Below, piece by piece: positions 35,387 to 45,566 of a DNA stretch of 64,000 nt (the stretch's first letter is position 1; each line of letters starts with the position of its first letter). Position numbers and translations under genes: made by a program. The notes beneath the pieces are model-generated. The model was not told the DNA's origin, made no database searches, and saw only the letters and a program-made list of their open reading frames with translations. The stretch comes from an uncultured Chitinophagaceae bacterium (GTDB taxonomy: Bacteria; Bacteroidota; Bacteroidia; Chitinophagales; Chitinophagaceae). The DNA lies in the NCBI GenBank assembly GCA_937996595.1, contig CALKVC010000005.1:12342-76341 (forward strand), written 5' to 3'.

Positions 35387-35873
35387 GAAGAAAGTTGCCG
35401 CTTTGTTAAGCAAAAAGAAAATTGAAAACTTTTGTCCGTTAAGTTGTGTGGAGACACAGAATTTCAGGAAGTTAAAATTGATTTTCAAACCCTTGTTTCA
35501 GTCTTATGTGTTTGTTCACGCTACACAGGAAGAACTGGCTATGCTGAAGAATACCGACGGGGTGCTTAACCTGTTATACTGGCTGGGTGAACCGGCCGTG
35601 ATAAAAGACGAGGAAATAGCAGCCATTAAGGAATTTACAAACGACCACAAAAACATTAAACTGGAACGCATCGTTGTAAACCTTGATGAAAACGCCCGTA
35701 ATTTCAATGCATCTTCTTATGCTATTGAAGGCAAACTGGTAACCATTAAGAACAAACTGCTTAAAGTGAGCCTGCCCTCTCTTGGTTATAATATGATTGC
35801 CAAAGTAGAAGATGATGGCGTTTTTGCCCTCAATGAATCAATTTTGCAGAATAAATCATTTGCACATTCATGA
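35337..35873 (+). CDS. NusG-paralog transcription antiterminator (UpxY-like)
   Basis: A 176- to 178-residue specialised NusG paralog (start ATG 35337 or 35343). The NGN domain is clear: '[19 protein letters not shown]', '[13 protein letters not shown]' and '[15 protein letters not shown]'. A KOW-like C-terminal segment follows ('[19 protein letters not shown]'). In Bacteroides, UpxY proteins keep RNA polymerase elongating through capsule operons. Here it is the third gene of the locus and overlaps fcl by 4 bases, so it likely promotes readthrough of the ~29-kb transcript. Confidence 0.88.
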   Translation: MIMQKNWYAVYTKPQHEKKVAALLSKKKIENFCPLSCVETQNFRKLKLIFKPLFQSYVFVHATQEELAMLKNTDGVLNLLYWLGEPAVIKDEEIAAIKEFTNDHKNIKLERIVVNLDENARNFNASSYAIEGKLVTIKNKLLKVSLPSLGYNMIAKVEDDGVFALNESILQNKSFAHS

Positions 35874-36820
35874 TGAACGCAACAGACAAGATATATGTGG
35901 CCGGCCATAACGGGCTGGTAGGTTCTGCAATCGTAAGGTCATTAAAAGCGGCTGGTTTTACAAACCTCTTATGCCGTACATCCAAAGAACTGGATTTGAG
36001 GAACCAGGCTGCGGTTGACGCATTTTTTAATTCAGAAAAACCCCAGTATGTTTTCCTTGCAGCCGCAAAGGTTGGTGGTATTGTTGCCAATAATACTTAC
36101 CGGGCAGACTTCCTGTACGATAACCTGATGATCGTGTCAAATATCGTACATGCCGCATACAGGAACAACGTAACCAAATTGCTCTTTCTCGGAAGTTCAT
36201 GTATATATCCAAAACTGGCTCCCCAGCCAATAAAGGAAGAATACCTGCTTACCGGCCCGCTTGAATATACCAATGAACCATATGCCATTGCAAAAATTGC
36301 AGGCATTAAACTATGCGAAAGCTACCGCGACCAGTACGGTGCCAATTTTATAAGTGTGATGCCAACCAACCTCTATGGCATAAACGATAATTACCATCCT
36401 GAAAACAGCCATGTGTTACCGGCACTCATCCGTAAATTTCATGAAGCAAAGGAAGCCGGTAAACCGGAAGTACAGATCTGGGGATCAGGTTCACCCAAAA
36501 GGGAATTCCTGTTTGCCGATGACCTGGCAGAAGCCTGCCTGTTCCTGATGGAAAATTACAATGAAAAAGAAATCATCAATATAGGCTGCGGGGAAGATGT
36601 TACCATCAGGGAACTGGCCGAAACCGTAAAGGAAGTGGTTGGTTTTACCGGAAGCCTTGTATATGATACCTCAAAACCCGATGGCACACCCAGGAAACTG
36701 ATGGATGTGACAAAAATACACGCAATGGGATGGCACCACAAGACAGCACTTAAAGAAGGAATGAAAATAGCTTACCAGGATTTTTTATTGAAACAGAACA
36801 TACTACAAACAGTATCTTAA
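35870..36820 (+). CDS. fcl: GDP-L-fucose synthase
   Basis: A 316-residue extended SDR that converts GDP-4-keto-6-deoxy-mannose to GDP-L-fucose by epimerisation and NADPH reduction. Rossmann motif '[13 protein letters not shown]', the family 'AAAKVGGI' segment, the substrate loop '[19 protein letters not shown]', catalytic 'YAIAK' and '[11 protein letters not shown]' are all present. It overlaps the NusG-like gene by 4 bases and precedes gmd, so both GDP-fucose steps are coexpressed. A second ATG one codon in (35873) is equally possible. Confidence 0.94.
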   Translation: MMNATDKIYVAGHNGLVGSAIVRSLKAAGFTNLLCRTSKELDLRNQAAVDAFFNSEKPQYVFLAAAKVGGIVANNTYRADFLYDNLMIVSNIVHAAYRNNVTKLLFLGSSCIYPKLAPQPIKEEYLLTGPLEYTNEPYAIAKIAGIKLCESYRDQYGANFISVMPTNLYGINDNYHPENSHVLPALIRKFHEAKEAGKPEVQIWGSGSPKREFLFADDLAEACLFLMENYNEKEIINIGCGEDVTIRELAETVKEVVGFTGSLVYDTSKPDGTPRKLMDVTKIHAMGWHHKTALKEGMKIAYQDFLLKQNILQTVS

Positions 36821-36853
36821 CCGTTTCATTCCTAAATTTACACAAAATAGAAT

Positions 36854-37915
36854 ATGAAAACTGCATTGATCACCGGTATAACCGGACAGGATGGAGCCTA
36901 TCTGGCAGAATTGCTGCTTGAGAAAGGATATATGGTACATGGTATAAAAAGGCGTTCATCGCTGATAAACACAGACCGGATTGATCACCTGTATAAAGAC
37001 CCGCACGAGAAAAATGTAAGGTTCACGCTCCACTACGGAGATATGACCGACAGTACCAACCTGATTCGTATCGTTCAGGAAACCCAGCCTGATGAAATTT
37101 ATAACCTGGCCGCCATGAGCCATGTGAAAGTGAGCTTTGACACGCCAGAATATACAGCCAATGCCGATGGTATCGGAACATTGCGTTTAATGGAAGCCGT
37201 TAGAATACTGGGGATGGAAAAGAAAACCCGCATTTACCAGGCTTCCACATCTGAACTGTACGGACTGGTACAGGAAGTTCCGCAAAAAGAAACAACCCCG
37301 TTTTATCCAAGAAGCCCGTATGCGGTTGCCAAATTATACGCTTACTGGATAGTGGTTAATTACAGGGAAGCCTATAATATGTATGCATGTAATGGCATAC
37401 TCTTCAATCACGAAAGCCCGTTGCGTGGCGAAACCTTTGTAACCCGCAAAATTACCCGGGCGGTTGCTGCCATTGCAAAAGGCAAGCAAGACACTTTATA
37501 CCTGGGTAACCTGAATGCTGAAAGGGACTGGGGACATGCAAAAGATTATGTGGAAGCCATGTGGCGTATCCTGCAGCAGGATGAACCGGAAGATTTTGTA
37601 ATTGCAACCGGCGTTACCACACGCGTACGCGAATTTGTAAAAATGGCATTTGCTGAAGTTGGTGTTGAACTGGCTTTTTCAGGCGAAGGTGTGGATGAAG
37701 TGGGTACTGTTGTATCATGCAAGAACCCGGCATACCAGTTGCCTGCAGGAAAGCAGGTAGTAGCAGTTGATCCCGCCTATTTCAGGCCAACAGAAGTAGA
37801 ACTGCTCATAGGGGATGCCACCAAAGCCAAAACTAAACTGGGATGGGAACCAAAGCACAGCCTCGCCCAATTAGTTAAAGAAATGGTTGCATCAGACCTC
37901 CAGGCTGTAAAATAA
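36854..37915 (+). CDS. gmd: GDP-mannose 4,6-dehydratase
   Basis: A 353-residue enzyme for the first step from GDP-mannose toward L-fucose and other 6-deoxyhexoses. NADP motif '[13 protein letters not shown]', 'GIKRRSS', '[11 protein letters not shown]', 'STSELYG', the catalytic 'YAVAK' and '[18 protein letters not shown]' identify it clearly. With fcl next to it, GDP-L-fucose is the expected product. It is 33 bases after fcl; mannose-activating genes are not in the window. Confidence 0.95.
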   Translation: MKTALITGITGQDGAYLAELLLEKGYMVHGIKRRSSLINTDRIDHLYKDPHEKNVRFTLHYGDMTDSTNLIRIVQETQPDEIYNLAAMSHVKVSFDTPEYTANADGIGTLRLMEAVRILGMEKKTRIYQASTSELYGLVQEVPQKETTPFYPRSPYAVAKLYAYWIVVNYREAYNMYACNGILFNHESPLRGETFVTRKITRAVAAIAKGKQDTLYLGNLNAERDWGHAKDYVEAMWRILQQDEPEDFVIATGVTTRVREFVKMAFAEVGVELAFSGEGVDEVGTVVSCKNPAYQLPAGKQVVAVDPAYFRPTEVELLIGDATKAKTKLGWEPKHSLAQLVKEMVASDLQAVK

Positions 37916-38018
37916 TATTGTTTCATTTACGCTTTTCATATATTTCATTAATAAAGCCATTGTCTTTATGTAAAGCCGTGCATTCAAAATCTTGAAAACC
38001 TGCCAATTTTAATGGAGC

Positions 38019-39389
38019 ATGAAAGAGAAGGTAACATCGGCTTTCACCAACCTGAAATCTGCTTTAAATAAGGGGCACGACCGGAGTGTAAAAGCAAAAA
38101 AAAATATATTCGCCTCTTTCATCATCAAAGGTTGCAATATTGCTATCAGCCTGGTGCTGGTACCATTGACCATACACTATGTAAATCCAACGCAGTATGG
38201 AATCTGGTTAACGTTAAGTTCCATCATCGGCTGGTTCGCATTTTTTGATATTGGGTTCGGCAACGGCCTTCGGAATAAATTTGCTGAAGCTATTGCCCGT
38301 AACGACCATCAGCTTGCCAGGATATACCTGAGTACAACCTATGCCATACTGGGAATCATCATCGTATGCCTGCTGGCCATATTCCTGGTTATTAACCCGT
38401 TTCTTAACTGGACCAGCATACTCAATACACCTTCTTCAATGGCTGCAGAACTAAGTACACTAGCCATACTTGTTTTTGTATTTTTCTGCCTTCAGTTCAT
38501 ATTACAACTTATCACTACCATCATAACGGCAAACCAACAGCCGGCAAAAGCTTCTTTTTTTAATTTCCTGGGCAGCCTGTTTTCATTAACGGTAATATTC
38601 ATACTTACTAAAACCACCTCTGGCAGCCTCATAAACCTGGCGCTCAGCCTGGGTTTTACACCGGTTTTGGTACTCACAGCTTCCAGCATCTGGTTTTATA
38701 CACACGAGTATAAAAAATATGCCCCCTCCATAAAATTTGTACATTTCAGTTATGCCCGTGGATTGATGAGCCTTGGTTTGAAATTTTTTATCATACAGAT
38801 TGCTACTGTCGTATTATATGAAACCAGTAACCTCATCATTGCACAATTATTCGGTCCGGCACAGGTTACTCCATATAATGTGGCATATAAGTATTTTGGT
38901 ATCATACCGATGGTTATGGGAATAATTATGACACCTTTCTGGAGTGCATTTACCGAAGCCTGGGTGAAACAGGATATTGCCTGGATAAAGCAAACCATGA
39001 AACGTTTGCAAATATTATGGGTTGGTCTTACAGTATTAACAGTACTTATGTTACTCCTATCTGGCTTAATTTACAGGCTTTGGGTAGGTAAAGGCCTGGC
39101 GATACCTGTAAGCATTTCAGTTGCGATGGCATCCTATGTTATTGTTAATGCATGGAATGGTATTTACAGCCAGTTTGTAAACGGGGTGGGAAAAATTAAA
39201 CTGCAACTCTATATTGCGTTGGCTGGTACGCTTGTAAATATCCCGTTGGCTATTTACCTGGGGAAACATGTGGGAATTTACGGCGTTGTTTTATCTACAA
39301 CCATAATCAGTATCATGGGCGCAATAGCATCCCCAATTCAATATTATAAAATAATAAATAATAAAGCCCGCGGAATTTGGGCCGCATAA
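38019..39389 (+). CDS. wzx: Wzx-like polysaccharide flippase
   Basis: A 456-residue polytopic membrane protein with about 12 hydrophobic segments, of the MOP/polysaccharide transporter type: 'IIKGCNIAISLVLVPLTIHY', then 'TQYGIWLTLSSIIGWFAFFD' and 'GFGNGLRNKFAEA'. It would flip the undecaprenyl-linked repeat unit across the inner membrane. Sequence diversity in this class means the symbol is by function, not orthology. It lies 103 bases after gmd and 6 bases before the next glycosyltransferase. Confidence 0.87.
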   Translation: MKEKVTSAFTNLKSALNKGHDRSVKAKKNIFASFIIKGCNIAISLVLVPLTIHYVNPTQYGIWLTLSSIIGWFAFFDIGFGNGLRNKFAEAIARNDHQLARIYLSTTYAILGIIIVCLLAIFLVINPFLNWTSILNTPSSMAAELSTLAILVFVFFCLQFILQLITTIITANQQPAKASFFNFLGSLFSLTVIFILTKTTSGSLINLALSLGFTPVLVLTASSIWFYTHEYKKYAPSIKFVHFSYARGLMSLGLKFFIIQIATVVLYETSNLIIAQLFGPAQVTPYNVAYKYFGIIPMVMGIIMTPFWSAFTEAWVKQDIAWIKQTMKRLQILWVGLTVLTVLMLLLSGLIYRLWVGKGLAIPVSISVAMASYVIVNAWNGIYSQFVNGVGKIKLQLYIALAGTLVNIPLAIYLGKHVGIYGVVLSTTIISIMGAIASPIQYYKIINNKARGIWAA

Positions 39390-39395
39390 TGCAAG

Positions 39396-40676
39396 ATGAA
39401 AATATTAATCTTATCAGCTCCGGATCCTTATAAAGTGGCGGGAACTGTTGCATATAATTTATATAAAGGCCTGAAAGGAAAAGGGCACGAGGTAAAACTC
39501 CTGGTTAATACTTACGGAAAATATAACGATACGGATATTGCCTGTATGCAATCTTTTACAGATGTACTCGTAAAGAAAGCCAGGAACAGGGTGTTGAAAT
39601 TTATTAACAAATACGTTAAGGTAATACCCCGAAAAGACAAGGATTATTCCATCCAGGACCTGGATGAAACAGTTGAACATTACAAAACAAAAGATATTAT
39701 AAAAAAAGCAGCATGTAAACCGGATGTAATCTTATTCCTTTTTCCTCAAAATTTCCTAAATGCAAAAAACCTGTATGAACTCAATAAACTAACCGGCGCC
39801 CCCATTTACTGGTATTTGATGGATTCTGCCGCCTTAACGGGCGGTTGCCATTATTCATGGGATTGCAGGCGGTTTACCACGGGTTGCGGGAAATGCCCGG
39901 GTTTATATTCTACCGATGAAAATGACCAGACTGCAAAAAATTTCAGGTTTAAAAAGCACTATATAAACCAGACTTCCATCAGCATTGTTTCAGCCACAGA
40001 ATGGCAATACCAGCTTGGCCTTTCAAGCCTGTTATTCAAAGAAAAGGCCATGGAAAAAATACTGTTATCTGTTGATCCGAATGTGTTCAGCTTCGTTCCC
40101 AAAAAAAATGCAAAGCAGAAATATGATATCCCTGAAAATAAAAAAGTGATTTTTTTCGGATCTGCATTTTTAAATGAAAGAAGAAAAGGGATGCGGTACC
40201 TTTTTGAGGCCTTAAAAATAATCAGGCAGCAGAATACAGTAAATCCAGATGACATCCTGCTGCTTATTGCCGGTAATGATTTTGAACAGGTGAAAGCTGA
40301 CATACCATTTCAATACAGGTACCTAGGGTTACTGGCAAATAATGAAGAGCTGGCGGATGCATTCCAGGCCGCTGATATCTATATTTGCCCTTCTATTGAA
40401 GACTCCGGTCCAATGATGATTAACCAGGCCATCATGTGCGGCATACCAACTGTTGCATATAATATGGGTGTTGCCATGGACCTTGTATTAAACGGGAAAA
40501 CCGGGTACCGGGCCAAACTGATGGATATTGAAGACCTTGCTTTTGGCATAACTACCCTGTTAAAACTGGATGAACAAACGTATGATCAGTATGCACGAAA
40601 TTGCAGGCAGTTAGCACTGGATTCATTTACACCCGAAGTACAGATAGAAAACTTTGAAAAACTTTTCATCCAATGA
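39396..40676 (+). CDS. GT4 glycosyltransferase with a four-cysteine insert
   Basis: A 426-residue GT-B enzyme, related to the type acting in colanic-acid-like loci. After the N-terminal Rossmann half ('KILILSAPDPYKVAGTVAY'), a cysteine-rich insert carries C151, C157, C164 and C167 ('GGCHYSWDC...CGKCPGL'), spaced like a zinc or structural site. The donor-binding half ends with 'CPSIEDSGPMMINQAIMCG' and 'AYNMG'. It overlaps the formyltransferase start by 4 bases. Donor unknown. Confidence 0.85.
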   Translation: MKILILSAPDPYKVAGTVAYNLYKGLKGKGHEVKLLVNTYGKYNDTDIACMQSFTDVLVKKARNRVLKFINKYVKVIPRKDKDYSIQDLDETVEHYKTKDIIKKAACKPDVILFLFPQNFLNAKNLYELNKLTGAPIYWYLMDSAALTGGCHYSWDCRRFTTGCGKCPGLYSTDENDQTAKNFRFKKHYINQTSISIVSATEWQYQLGLSSLLFKEKAMEKILLSVDPNVFSFVPKKNAKQKYDIPENKKVIFFGSAFLNERRKGMRYLFEALKIIRQQNTVNPDDILLLIAGNDFEQVKADIPFQYRYLGLLANNEELADAFQAADIYICPSIEDSGPMMINQAIMCGIPTVAYNMGVAMDLVLNGKTGYRAKLMDIEDLAFGITTLLKLDEQTYDQYARNCRQLALDSFTPEVQIENFEKLFIQ

Positions 40677-41554
40677 ATAAGACAGTTCTCTTCTTAATGA
40701 CTCAAAAAGGATATGAATCATTGCTTCATTTCATTAAACTGTTTGGCAATTCCCACATAAGTTTTGTTGTGGGTGCCCGCGATGAACATATTCAACATGA
40801 TTATTATGATGAGATAAAAAACCTGTGCAGGGAACATAATATCAAATTTTACGACCGGAAAGAAACCTATACCGTGGATACCAGGTTTATGATTGCCATT
40901 TCATGGAGATGGCTTATTGAGCAGGGTAATTCAAAGCTAATTGTGATGCACGATTCTTTATTGCCCAGGTACCGTGGCTTTGCCCCACTGGTTAATTGCC
41001 TGGTAAACGGAGAGCCACAGGTTGGCGTAACAGCGCTTTTTGCAAGTGAAGAGTATGATAAGGGCGATATTATTGCACAAAGGTCTGTTCCGGTTAATTA
41101 TCCAATTAAGATTGCCGATGCCATTAACCAGGTATCATCCTGTTATAAATGGCTGATAGAAGAAGTGGGAAGAAAAATCATATCCGGAGAAGTTATTAAT
41201 GCTGAAAAGCAGGATGAATCTCTGGCCACATACAGCCTCTGGCTTGATGAAAATGATTACCAGGTTGATTGGAGTTTGGATGCAACGCACATAAAAAGGT
41301 TCATTGATGCAGTTGGCTCACCATACAGCGGCGCCTTAACTTACATTGATAACAGGAAGATGCGAATTGCAGATGCTATTGTTATCAAAGACCTGCATAT
41401 TGAAAACAGGAAGCCGGGAAAAGTGATTTTTGTGCAGGAAGGAAAGCCGGTAGTTGTTTGCGGAAAAGGGTTGCTGAAAATTAATAGCATGACAGACGAC
41501 GCCACAACACAAGAAATGTTGCCATTAAAACGTTTCAGGGTTAGGTTTACCTGA
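40673..41554 (+). CDS. Sugar N-formyltransferase
   Basis: A 293-residue N10-formyl-THF-dependent formyltransferase fold, like those that formylate dTDP-4-amino-4,6-dideoxyhexoses. The signature is 'MHDSLLPRYRGFAPL' (92-106) with H93, followed by 'VNGEPQVGVTALF' and 'YDKGDIIAQ' with D129. The Asn of the usual N-x-H triad is replaced by Val at 91. Neighbours decide the role: the WecE-type aminotransferase directly downstream would make the amino sugar, so this is probably not methionyl-tRNA formyltransferase. Confidence 0.82.
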   Translation: MNKTVLFLMTQKGYESLLHFIKLFGNSHISFVVGARDEHIQHDYYDEIKNLCREHNIKFYDRKETYTVDTRFMIAISWRWLIEQGNSKLIVMHDSLLPRYRGFAPLVNCLVNGEPQVGVTALFASEEYDKGDIIAQRSVPVNYPIKIADAINQVSSCYKWLIEEVGRKIISGEVINAEKQDESLATYSLWLDENDYQVDWSLDATHIKRFIDAVGSPYSGALTYIDNRKMRIADAIVIKDLHIENRKPGKVIFVQEGKPVVVCGKGLLKINSMTDDATTQEMLPLKRFRVRFT

Positions 41555-41575
41555 TAACTTGACTAATTTTACCAT

Positions 41576-42742
41576 ATGATACCATTTAACAAGCCCTATT
41601 TAACCGGAAAGGAAACCGACTATATAAGAGAATCAGTGCTTTCAGGAAAAATTTCCGGAGATGGCATATACACAAAAAAATGCCATGAGTATTTTGAAAA
41701 CAAATACGGTTTTAAGAAAGCGTTACTTACAACGAGTTGCACAGATGCTTTGGAAATGTGCGCTATACTTCTGGATATTAAACCCGGTGATGAGGTTATT
41801 GCCCCTTCATATACATTTGTTTCAACAGTAAATGCATTTGTATTACGTGGGGCAAAAATTGTATTTGCCGATAGTTGTGAGGAAAATCCAAATATTTGCC
41901 TTGATGATGTGGAGAAATTGATTACCGACAGGACCAAAGCCATTATTGTTGTTCATTATGCCGGAATAGCCTGCGATATGGACAGGGTAATGACACTGGC
42001 AGCTGCACATAACCTGTATGTAGTAGAAGATGCAGCCCAGGCGATCGATTCATATTATAAAGGGAAACCGCTTGGCTCAATCGGACATTTATCTGCCTTT
42101 TCCTTTCATGAAACAAAGAATATCATTTCAGGTGAAGGAGGAATGCTGGTAGTGAATGACGAAAAGTTCATAAAAAGGGCAGAAATCATCCGCGAAAAAG
42201 GAACAAACCGATCTTCGTTTTTCCGCGGCGAAGTAGATAAATATGGTTGGGTGGATATCGGCTCATCTTTTCTGCCTTCAGATATCATAGCAGCGTTTTT
42301 ATTTGCCCAGATTGAAAATATTGACATGATACAGGCAAAAAGAAAATTGATTTGGAACAGGTATTATGAATCACTGAAACCGCTGGAGGAAAAGGGGCAG
42401 ATAAAGTTGCCATTCATTCCTGGTTATGCAACCAATAATGCACATATGTTTTATATCGTTTGCAGGTCGCTCCAGGAAAGGTCAAACCTGATAGCCGTTC
42501 TCAAAGAGAATAGTATTATGGCTGTATTTCATTACCTTTCTTTGCATAAATCGCCTTATTTTAAAGAATTTCATGATGGAAGGGAATTACCTGTGAGCGA
42601 CATGTATTCTGATACCCTGGTAAGATTGCCCTTCTTTTTCGGGCTCGAAAAAATTGAACAGGAAAAAGTGATAGATATCATCAGGGGGTTTTATAGCAAA
42701 CAGGAAGAAAACCCTTTATTGTTAAGCGAATTGTATAAGTAA
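41576..42742 (+). CDS. wecE: dTDP-4-amino-4,6-dideoxygalactose transaminase
   Basis: A 388-residue PLP aminotransferase of the DegT/DnrJ/EryC1 group. It matches E. coli WecE/RffA closely along its length: 'GDEVIAPSYTFVSTVNAFVL', 'RGAKIVFAD', 'VHYAGIACDMD', 'VEDAAQAI' and 'FSFHETKN' with the PLP lysine K181, 'REKGTNRSSFFRGEVDKY' and 'IMAVFHYLSLH'. It converts dTDP-4-keto-6-deoxyglucose to dTDP-Fuc4N. The dTDP-sugar supply genes (rmlA, rmlB) are not in the window. It is flanked by formyl- and acyltransferases. Confidence 0.92.
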   Translation: MIPFNKPYLTGKETDYIRESVLSGKISGDGIYTKKCHEYFENKYGFKKALLTTSCTDALEMCAILLDIKPGDEVIAPSYTFVSTVNAFVLRGAKIVFADSCEENPNICLDDVEKLITDRTKAIIVVHYAGIACDMDRVMTLAAAHNLYVVEDAAQAIDSYYKGKPLGSIGHLSAFSFHETKNIISGEGGMLVVNDEKFIKRAEIIREKGTNRSSFFRGEVDKYGWVDIGSSFLPSDIIAAFLFAQIENIDMIQAKRKLIWNRYYESLKPLEEKGQIKLPFIPGYATNNAHMFYIVCRSLQERSNLIAVLKENSIMAVFHYLSLHKSPYFKEFHDGRELPVSDMYSDTLVRLPFFFGLEKIEQEKVIDIIRGFYSKQEENPLLLSELYK

Positions 42743-42764
42743 ATCAGCTTAAATTCCTCACCGC

Positions 42765-43400
42765 ATGAATAAGATCTTCATATTTGTTTTCAAAATCATG
42801 AAGCGGGTTTCCATGTTTTTTTATTCCCTGTACAGTAAAATATACACCTGGATTAAACTGAAAGGAAACGGGGTTGAATTCATATCTGTATCTTCAAATG
42901 GTGTGCCGCAGGTAGACGTTGCCCTGGGTGGCAGATTTTCCATTGGAAAGAATTTCCGGATGAATAATGGTAAATATTTCAATAAAATAGGCAGGCAGCA
43001 GCCCTGCATGTTCATAGTAACAAAAGAAGGATACTTAAGTATCGGCAATGAGGTAGGCATGAGTGCTTCTACTTTTTTTTGCACAAACAGGATATCAGTT
43101 GGTAATAATGTAAAAATTGGCGGAAATTGCGTTTTCTATGATACTGATTTCCATTCGCTCAATTATTTGGAAAGAAGGGATGATAAAATTGATACTGAAA
43201 AGCGAAAATCTCTCCCCGTAATAATTGAAGATGATGTATTTATAGGTGCACACAGTACCATTTTAAAAGGCGTTACAATTGGCAAGGGCAGTATAATCGG
43301 AGCGGGATCAGTAGTAAGCAAACCGGTTCCTCCCGGCGAGATTTGGGGAGGCAACCCGGCAGCTTTCATAAAAAGTTTAAAAGAAATCAATGGAACTTAA
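42765..43400 (+). CDS. Left-handed beta-helix acyltransferase
   Basis: 211 residues with hexapeptide repeats of the LbH superfamily: 'VGNNVKIGGNCVFYDTD', 'IEDDVFIGAHSTILKGVTIG' and 'GSIIGAGSVVSKPVPPG'. The catalytic-type His lies in 'TDFHSL'. The N-terminus is hydrophobic (residues 1-20), suggesting membrane association. It likely O- or N-acetylates a sugar of the repeat unit. The start of the polymerase gene overlaps its end by 11 bases. Confidence 0.85.
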   Translation: MNKIFIFVFKIMKRVSMFFYSLYSKIYTWIKLKGNGVEFISVSSNGVPQVDVALGGRFSIGKNFRMNNGKYFNKIGRQQPCMFIVTKEGYLSIGNEVGMSASTFFCTNRISVGNNVKIGGNCVFYDTDFHSLNYLERRDDKIDTEKRKSLPVIIEDDVFIGAHSTILKGVTIGKGSIIGAGSVVSKPVPPGEIWGGNPAAFIKSLKEINGT

Positions 43401-44625
43401 AAAAGGAGGAATTAAGGAGTACCTGATCATGTTTTTTTTGTTGGGAGTGTCAGGTATCCCGTATTTTTCCAGCAACCAGCCATTTATCATATTATTTGCT
43501 TTGGGGCTTATTGGGTTGTTTATGCTGAGCAGTTTCAGCAAGATTGACGAAGAACTTCTATTTGTTTTGATTGCCATTTTAGCCTGCGTTTTTTTTCAGG
43601 CAGTAACCTTTTCCTACTTTAAGGGGATAACCATACTAGGGCTCATATTACGGATCACTACTGCATATTTTGCCATAAAACTCCTGGGCGAATATTTTAT
43701 AAGTTATTTTCTGAGGGTAATGATATTCCTTACAATTGTAAGCCTGATCATATTCATTCCAATATTCATAAAACCAGACTTCCTAAACACGCTGATTGAC
43801 CTGACACCCTCATTCCTGAGTTATCAATATGAATTATGGGGATTCCAGGTAGACAGGAAAACCATGGTAATTTATAATTTATTACAGGAAGAGAACCGGG
43901 TGAGAAATAACGGCCCTTTCTGGGAGCCAGGCGCATTTGGCGGCTACCTGGTAATAGCTTATATATTTAATACGATCAGGGAAAAGAAATTGCTGGGAAA
44001 AATAAATATACTGTTCATCATCGCCATCATTTCAACACAATCTACCACAGCTTATCTCGCATTGTTCGCATTTATCGTCTGTTATATATTTTTTGAAGAT
44101 TATTCTTATGCAGTAAAGTCACTTATAATTGTATTTGGTGTAGCCGGTTATGTGGCATTTCAAACAATTCCATTCCTGGGAGATAAGATAAGGGAGGAAA
44201 ATAAAGGTGCAAAAGATGCTATTGAAGAAGTTGGTGGTGATACCAGGATGGCTTCAGCTATTTTGGACTGGGATGATATCAAGGGCTATCCTTTTTCCGG
44301 CAGGGGATTGTGGCCCGAAACACGTGTTGATAAAAAGTTTGAATATGTAATCCGGAATAACGGGTTCACCAATTTTATTGCTACCTGGGGTATCCTTTTC
44401 TTTTTCTTTTATTTCTATTGGTATTATAAGGGTTTTTCGGAATTTTGCAGGATATATGGCGCCAGTTATTATATTCCAATTGTAATGTTGTTGATTATCT
44501 GGCTGCTTTCCTTTAGCGAGAACTATTTTGATTCGTCTTTTTTCTGGGCATTTGTTTTTATTGGTATCCCGCTAAAAAATGTATTTTATGACGAAGAAAT
44601 AGAAGATAACAATAATTTGTCGTAA
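43390..44625 (+). CDS. wzy: Wzy-like O-antigen/capsule polymerase
   Basis: A 411-residue integral membrane protein with 10 or more hydrophobic helices and a large loop in the second half (about residues 230-320), the topology of Wzy polymerases. 'RNNGPFWEPGAFGGYLVIAY' and 'GRGLWPETRVD' are the conserved loop-type motifs of the O-antigen ligase/polymerase family. It joins repeat units on the periplasmic side. It looks more AT-rich than its flanks, as is typical of this class. The symbol is functional. Confidence 0.85.
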   Translation: MELKKGGIKEYLIMFFLLGVSGIPYFSSNQPFIILFALGLIGLFMLSSFSKIDEELLFVLIAILACVFFQAVTFSYFKGITILGLILRITTAYFAIKLLGEYFISYFLRVMIFLTIVSLIIFIPIFIKPDFLNTLIDLTPSFLSYQYELWGFQVDRKTMVIYNLLQEENRVRNNGPFWEPGAFGGYLVIAYIFNTIREKKLLGKINILFIIAIISTQSTTAYLALFAFIVCYIFFEDYSYAVKSLIIVFGVAGYVAFQTIPFLGDKIREENKGAKDAIEEVGGDTRMASAILDWDDIKGYPFSGRGLWPETRVDKKFEYVIRNNGFTNFIATWGILFFFFYFYWYYKGFSEFCRIYGASYYIPIVMLLIIWLLSFSENYFDSSFFWAFVFIGIPLKNVFYDEEIEDNNNLS

Positions 44626-44657
44626 TTATACGTTAATGTGGTATAGAAATATACTAA

Positions 44658-45536
44658 ATGGCAAATACGATTTACATAGTAATTCCGGTGTTCAACAGGC
44701 TGCAGTTTACCAGGGAATGCCTGGATTCTCTGAGGAAACAGACTTATGGGGAATTTAAAGTGATAGTTGTGGATGATGGCTCTACCGATGGTACTTACCA
44801 GCACCTGAAAGATAATTACCCGGAAGTGATTGTATTGCAGGGAGACGGAAACCTGTGGTGGACCGGAGCAACCAATATGGGCGTGCGTAAAGCACTCGAA
44901 CTGTCTGCGTCACATGAAGATTACATTCTCACACTAAATAACGACCTGGTCGTGATTCCGCAATACCTGGATGAACTGCTGAAGGTTGCCCAGGCACATA
45001 AACCCTGCGTGGTTGGTTCTGTATCTGTTAATATCAAAAATGCGAGCAAAGTGGAATTTGCCGGCCTTAAATGGAATAAGATTACTGCCAAATACAGCCG
45101 GCCTAAAGAATTTGAAACAGATTACAATGAACTGGCAGCCCATCACAATTTCATAGAGACAGACTTACTACCGGGAAGGGGTACACTAATACCAATAATC
45201 CTGTTCAAACAGATCGGGTTGTTCGACCAGCAGAATTTTCCGCATTATGCTGCAGACGACGATTTTTCACTGCGGAGCAAAAAGAACGGTTACCAACTGC
45301 TGGTTTCAACAAAAGCCGTAGTTAAAAGCCATGTGAATGAATCAGGCCTGGAAGTGATAAACAGGAACAGGAAAGGCCGGAAAACACTGGGCCACCTGCG
45401 TGAATCTTTCAGTTCTATACGTTCTGGTACCAATTTAAACATAAGGTATAAATGGGCGAAGAAACATACACCGGTGCCTCCTTTGTATTTCATGTTCGAT
45501 TTCATGAGGATCGTATATTCGTTTTACTTTAAATAA
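44658..45536 (+). CDS. GT2 glycosyltransferase (rhamnosyltransferase-like)
   Basis: A 292-residue GT-A enzyme. 'IVIPVFNRLQFTRECLDSL' and 'VIVVDDGSTDGTY' form the nucleotide site. The 'GDGNLWWTGATNMGV' segment is characteristic of the WbbL/rhamnosyltransferase-like subgroup, and the metal site is 'LNNDLVV'. C-terminal 'PHYAADDDFSLRSKKNGY' gives the general-base ED-like region. Predicted inner-membrane-associated; it likely adds a deoxyhexose, but the donor is not certain. Confidence 0.83.
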   Translation: MANTIYIVIPVFNRLQFTRECLDSLRKQTYGEFKVIVVDDGSTDGTYQHLKDNYPEVIVLQGDGNLWWTGATNMGVRKALELSASHEDYILTLNNDLVVIPQYLDELLKVAQAHKPCVVGSVSVNIKNASKVEFAGLKWNKITAKYSRPKEFETDYNELAAHHNFIETDLLPGRGTLIPIILFKQIGLFDQQNFPHYAADDDFSLRSKKNGYQLLVSTKAVVKSHVNESGLEVINRNRKGRKTLGHLRESFSSIRSGTNLNIRYKWAKKHTPVPPLYFMFDFMRIVYSFYFK

Positions 45537-45566
45537 CTTGCGTGTTTATCATAAAAAAAACAGTTC

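Noticed and set aside
40673..41554. Methionyl-tRNA formyltransferase (fmt)
   Set aside because: Shares the fold but sits between a capsule GT and a sugar aminotransferase and has a divergent active site; a sugar formyltransferase fits better.
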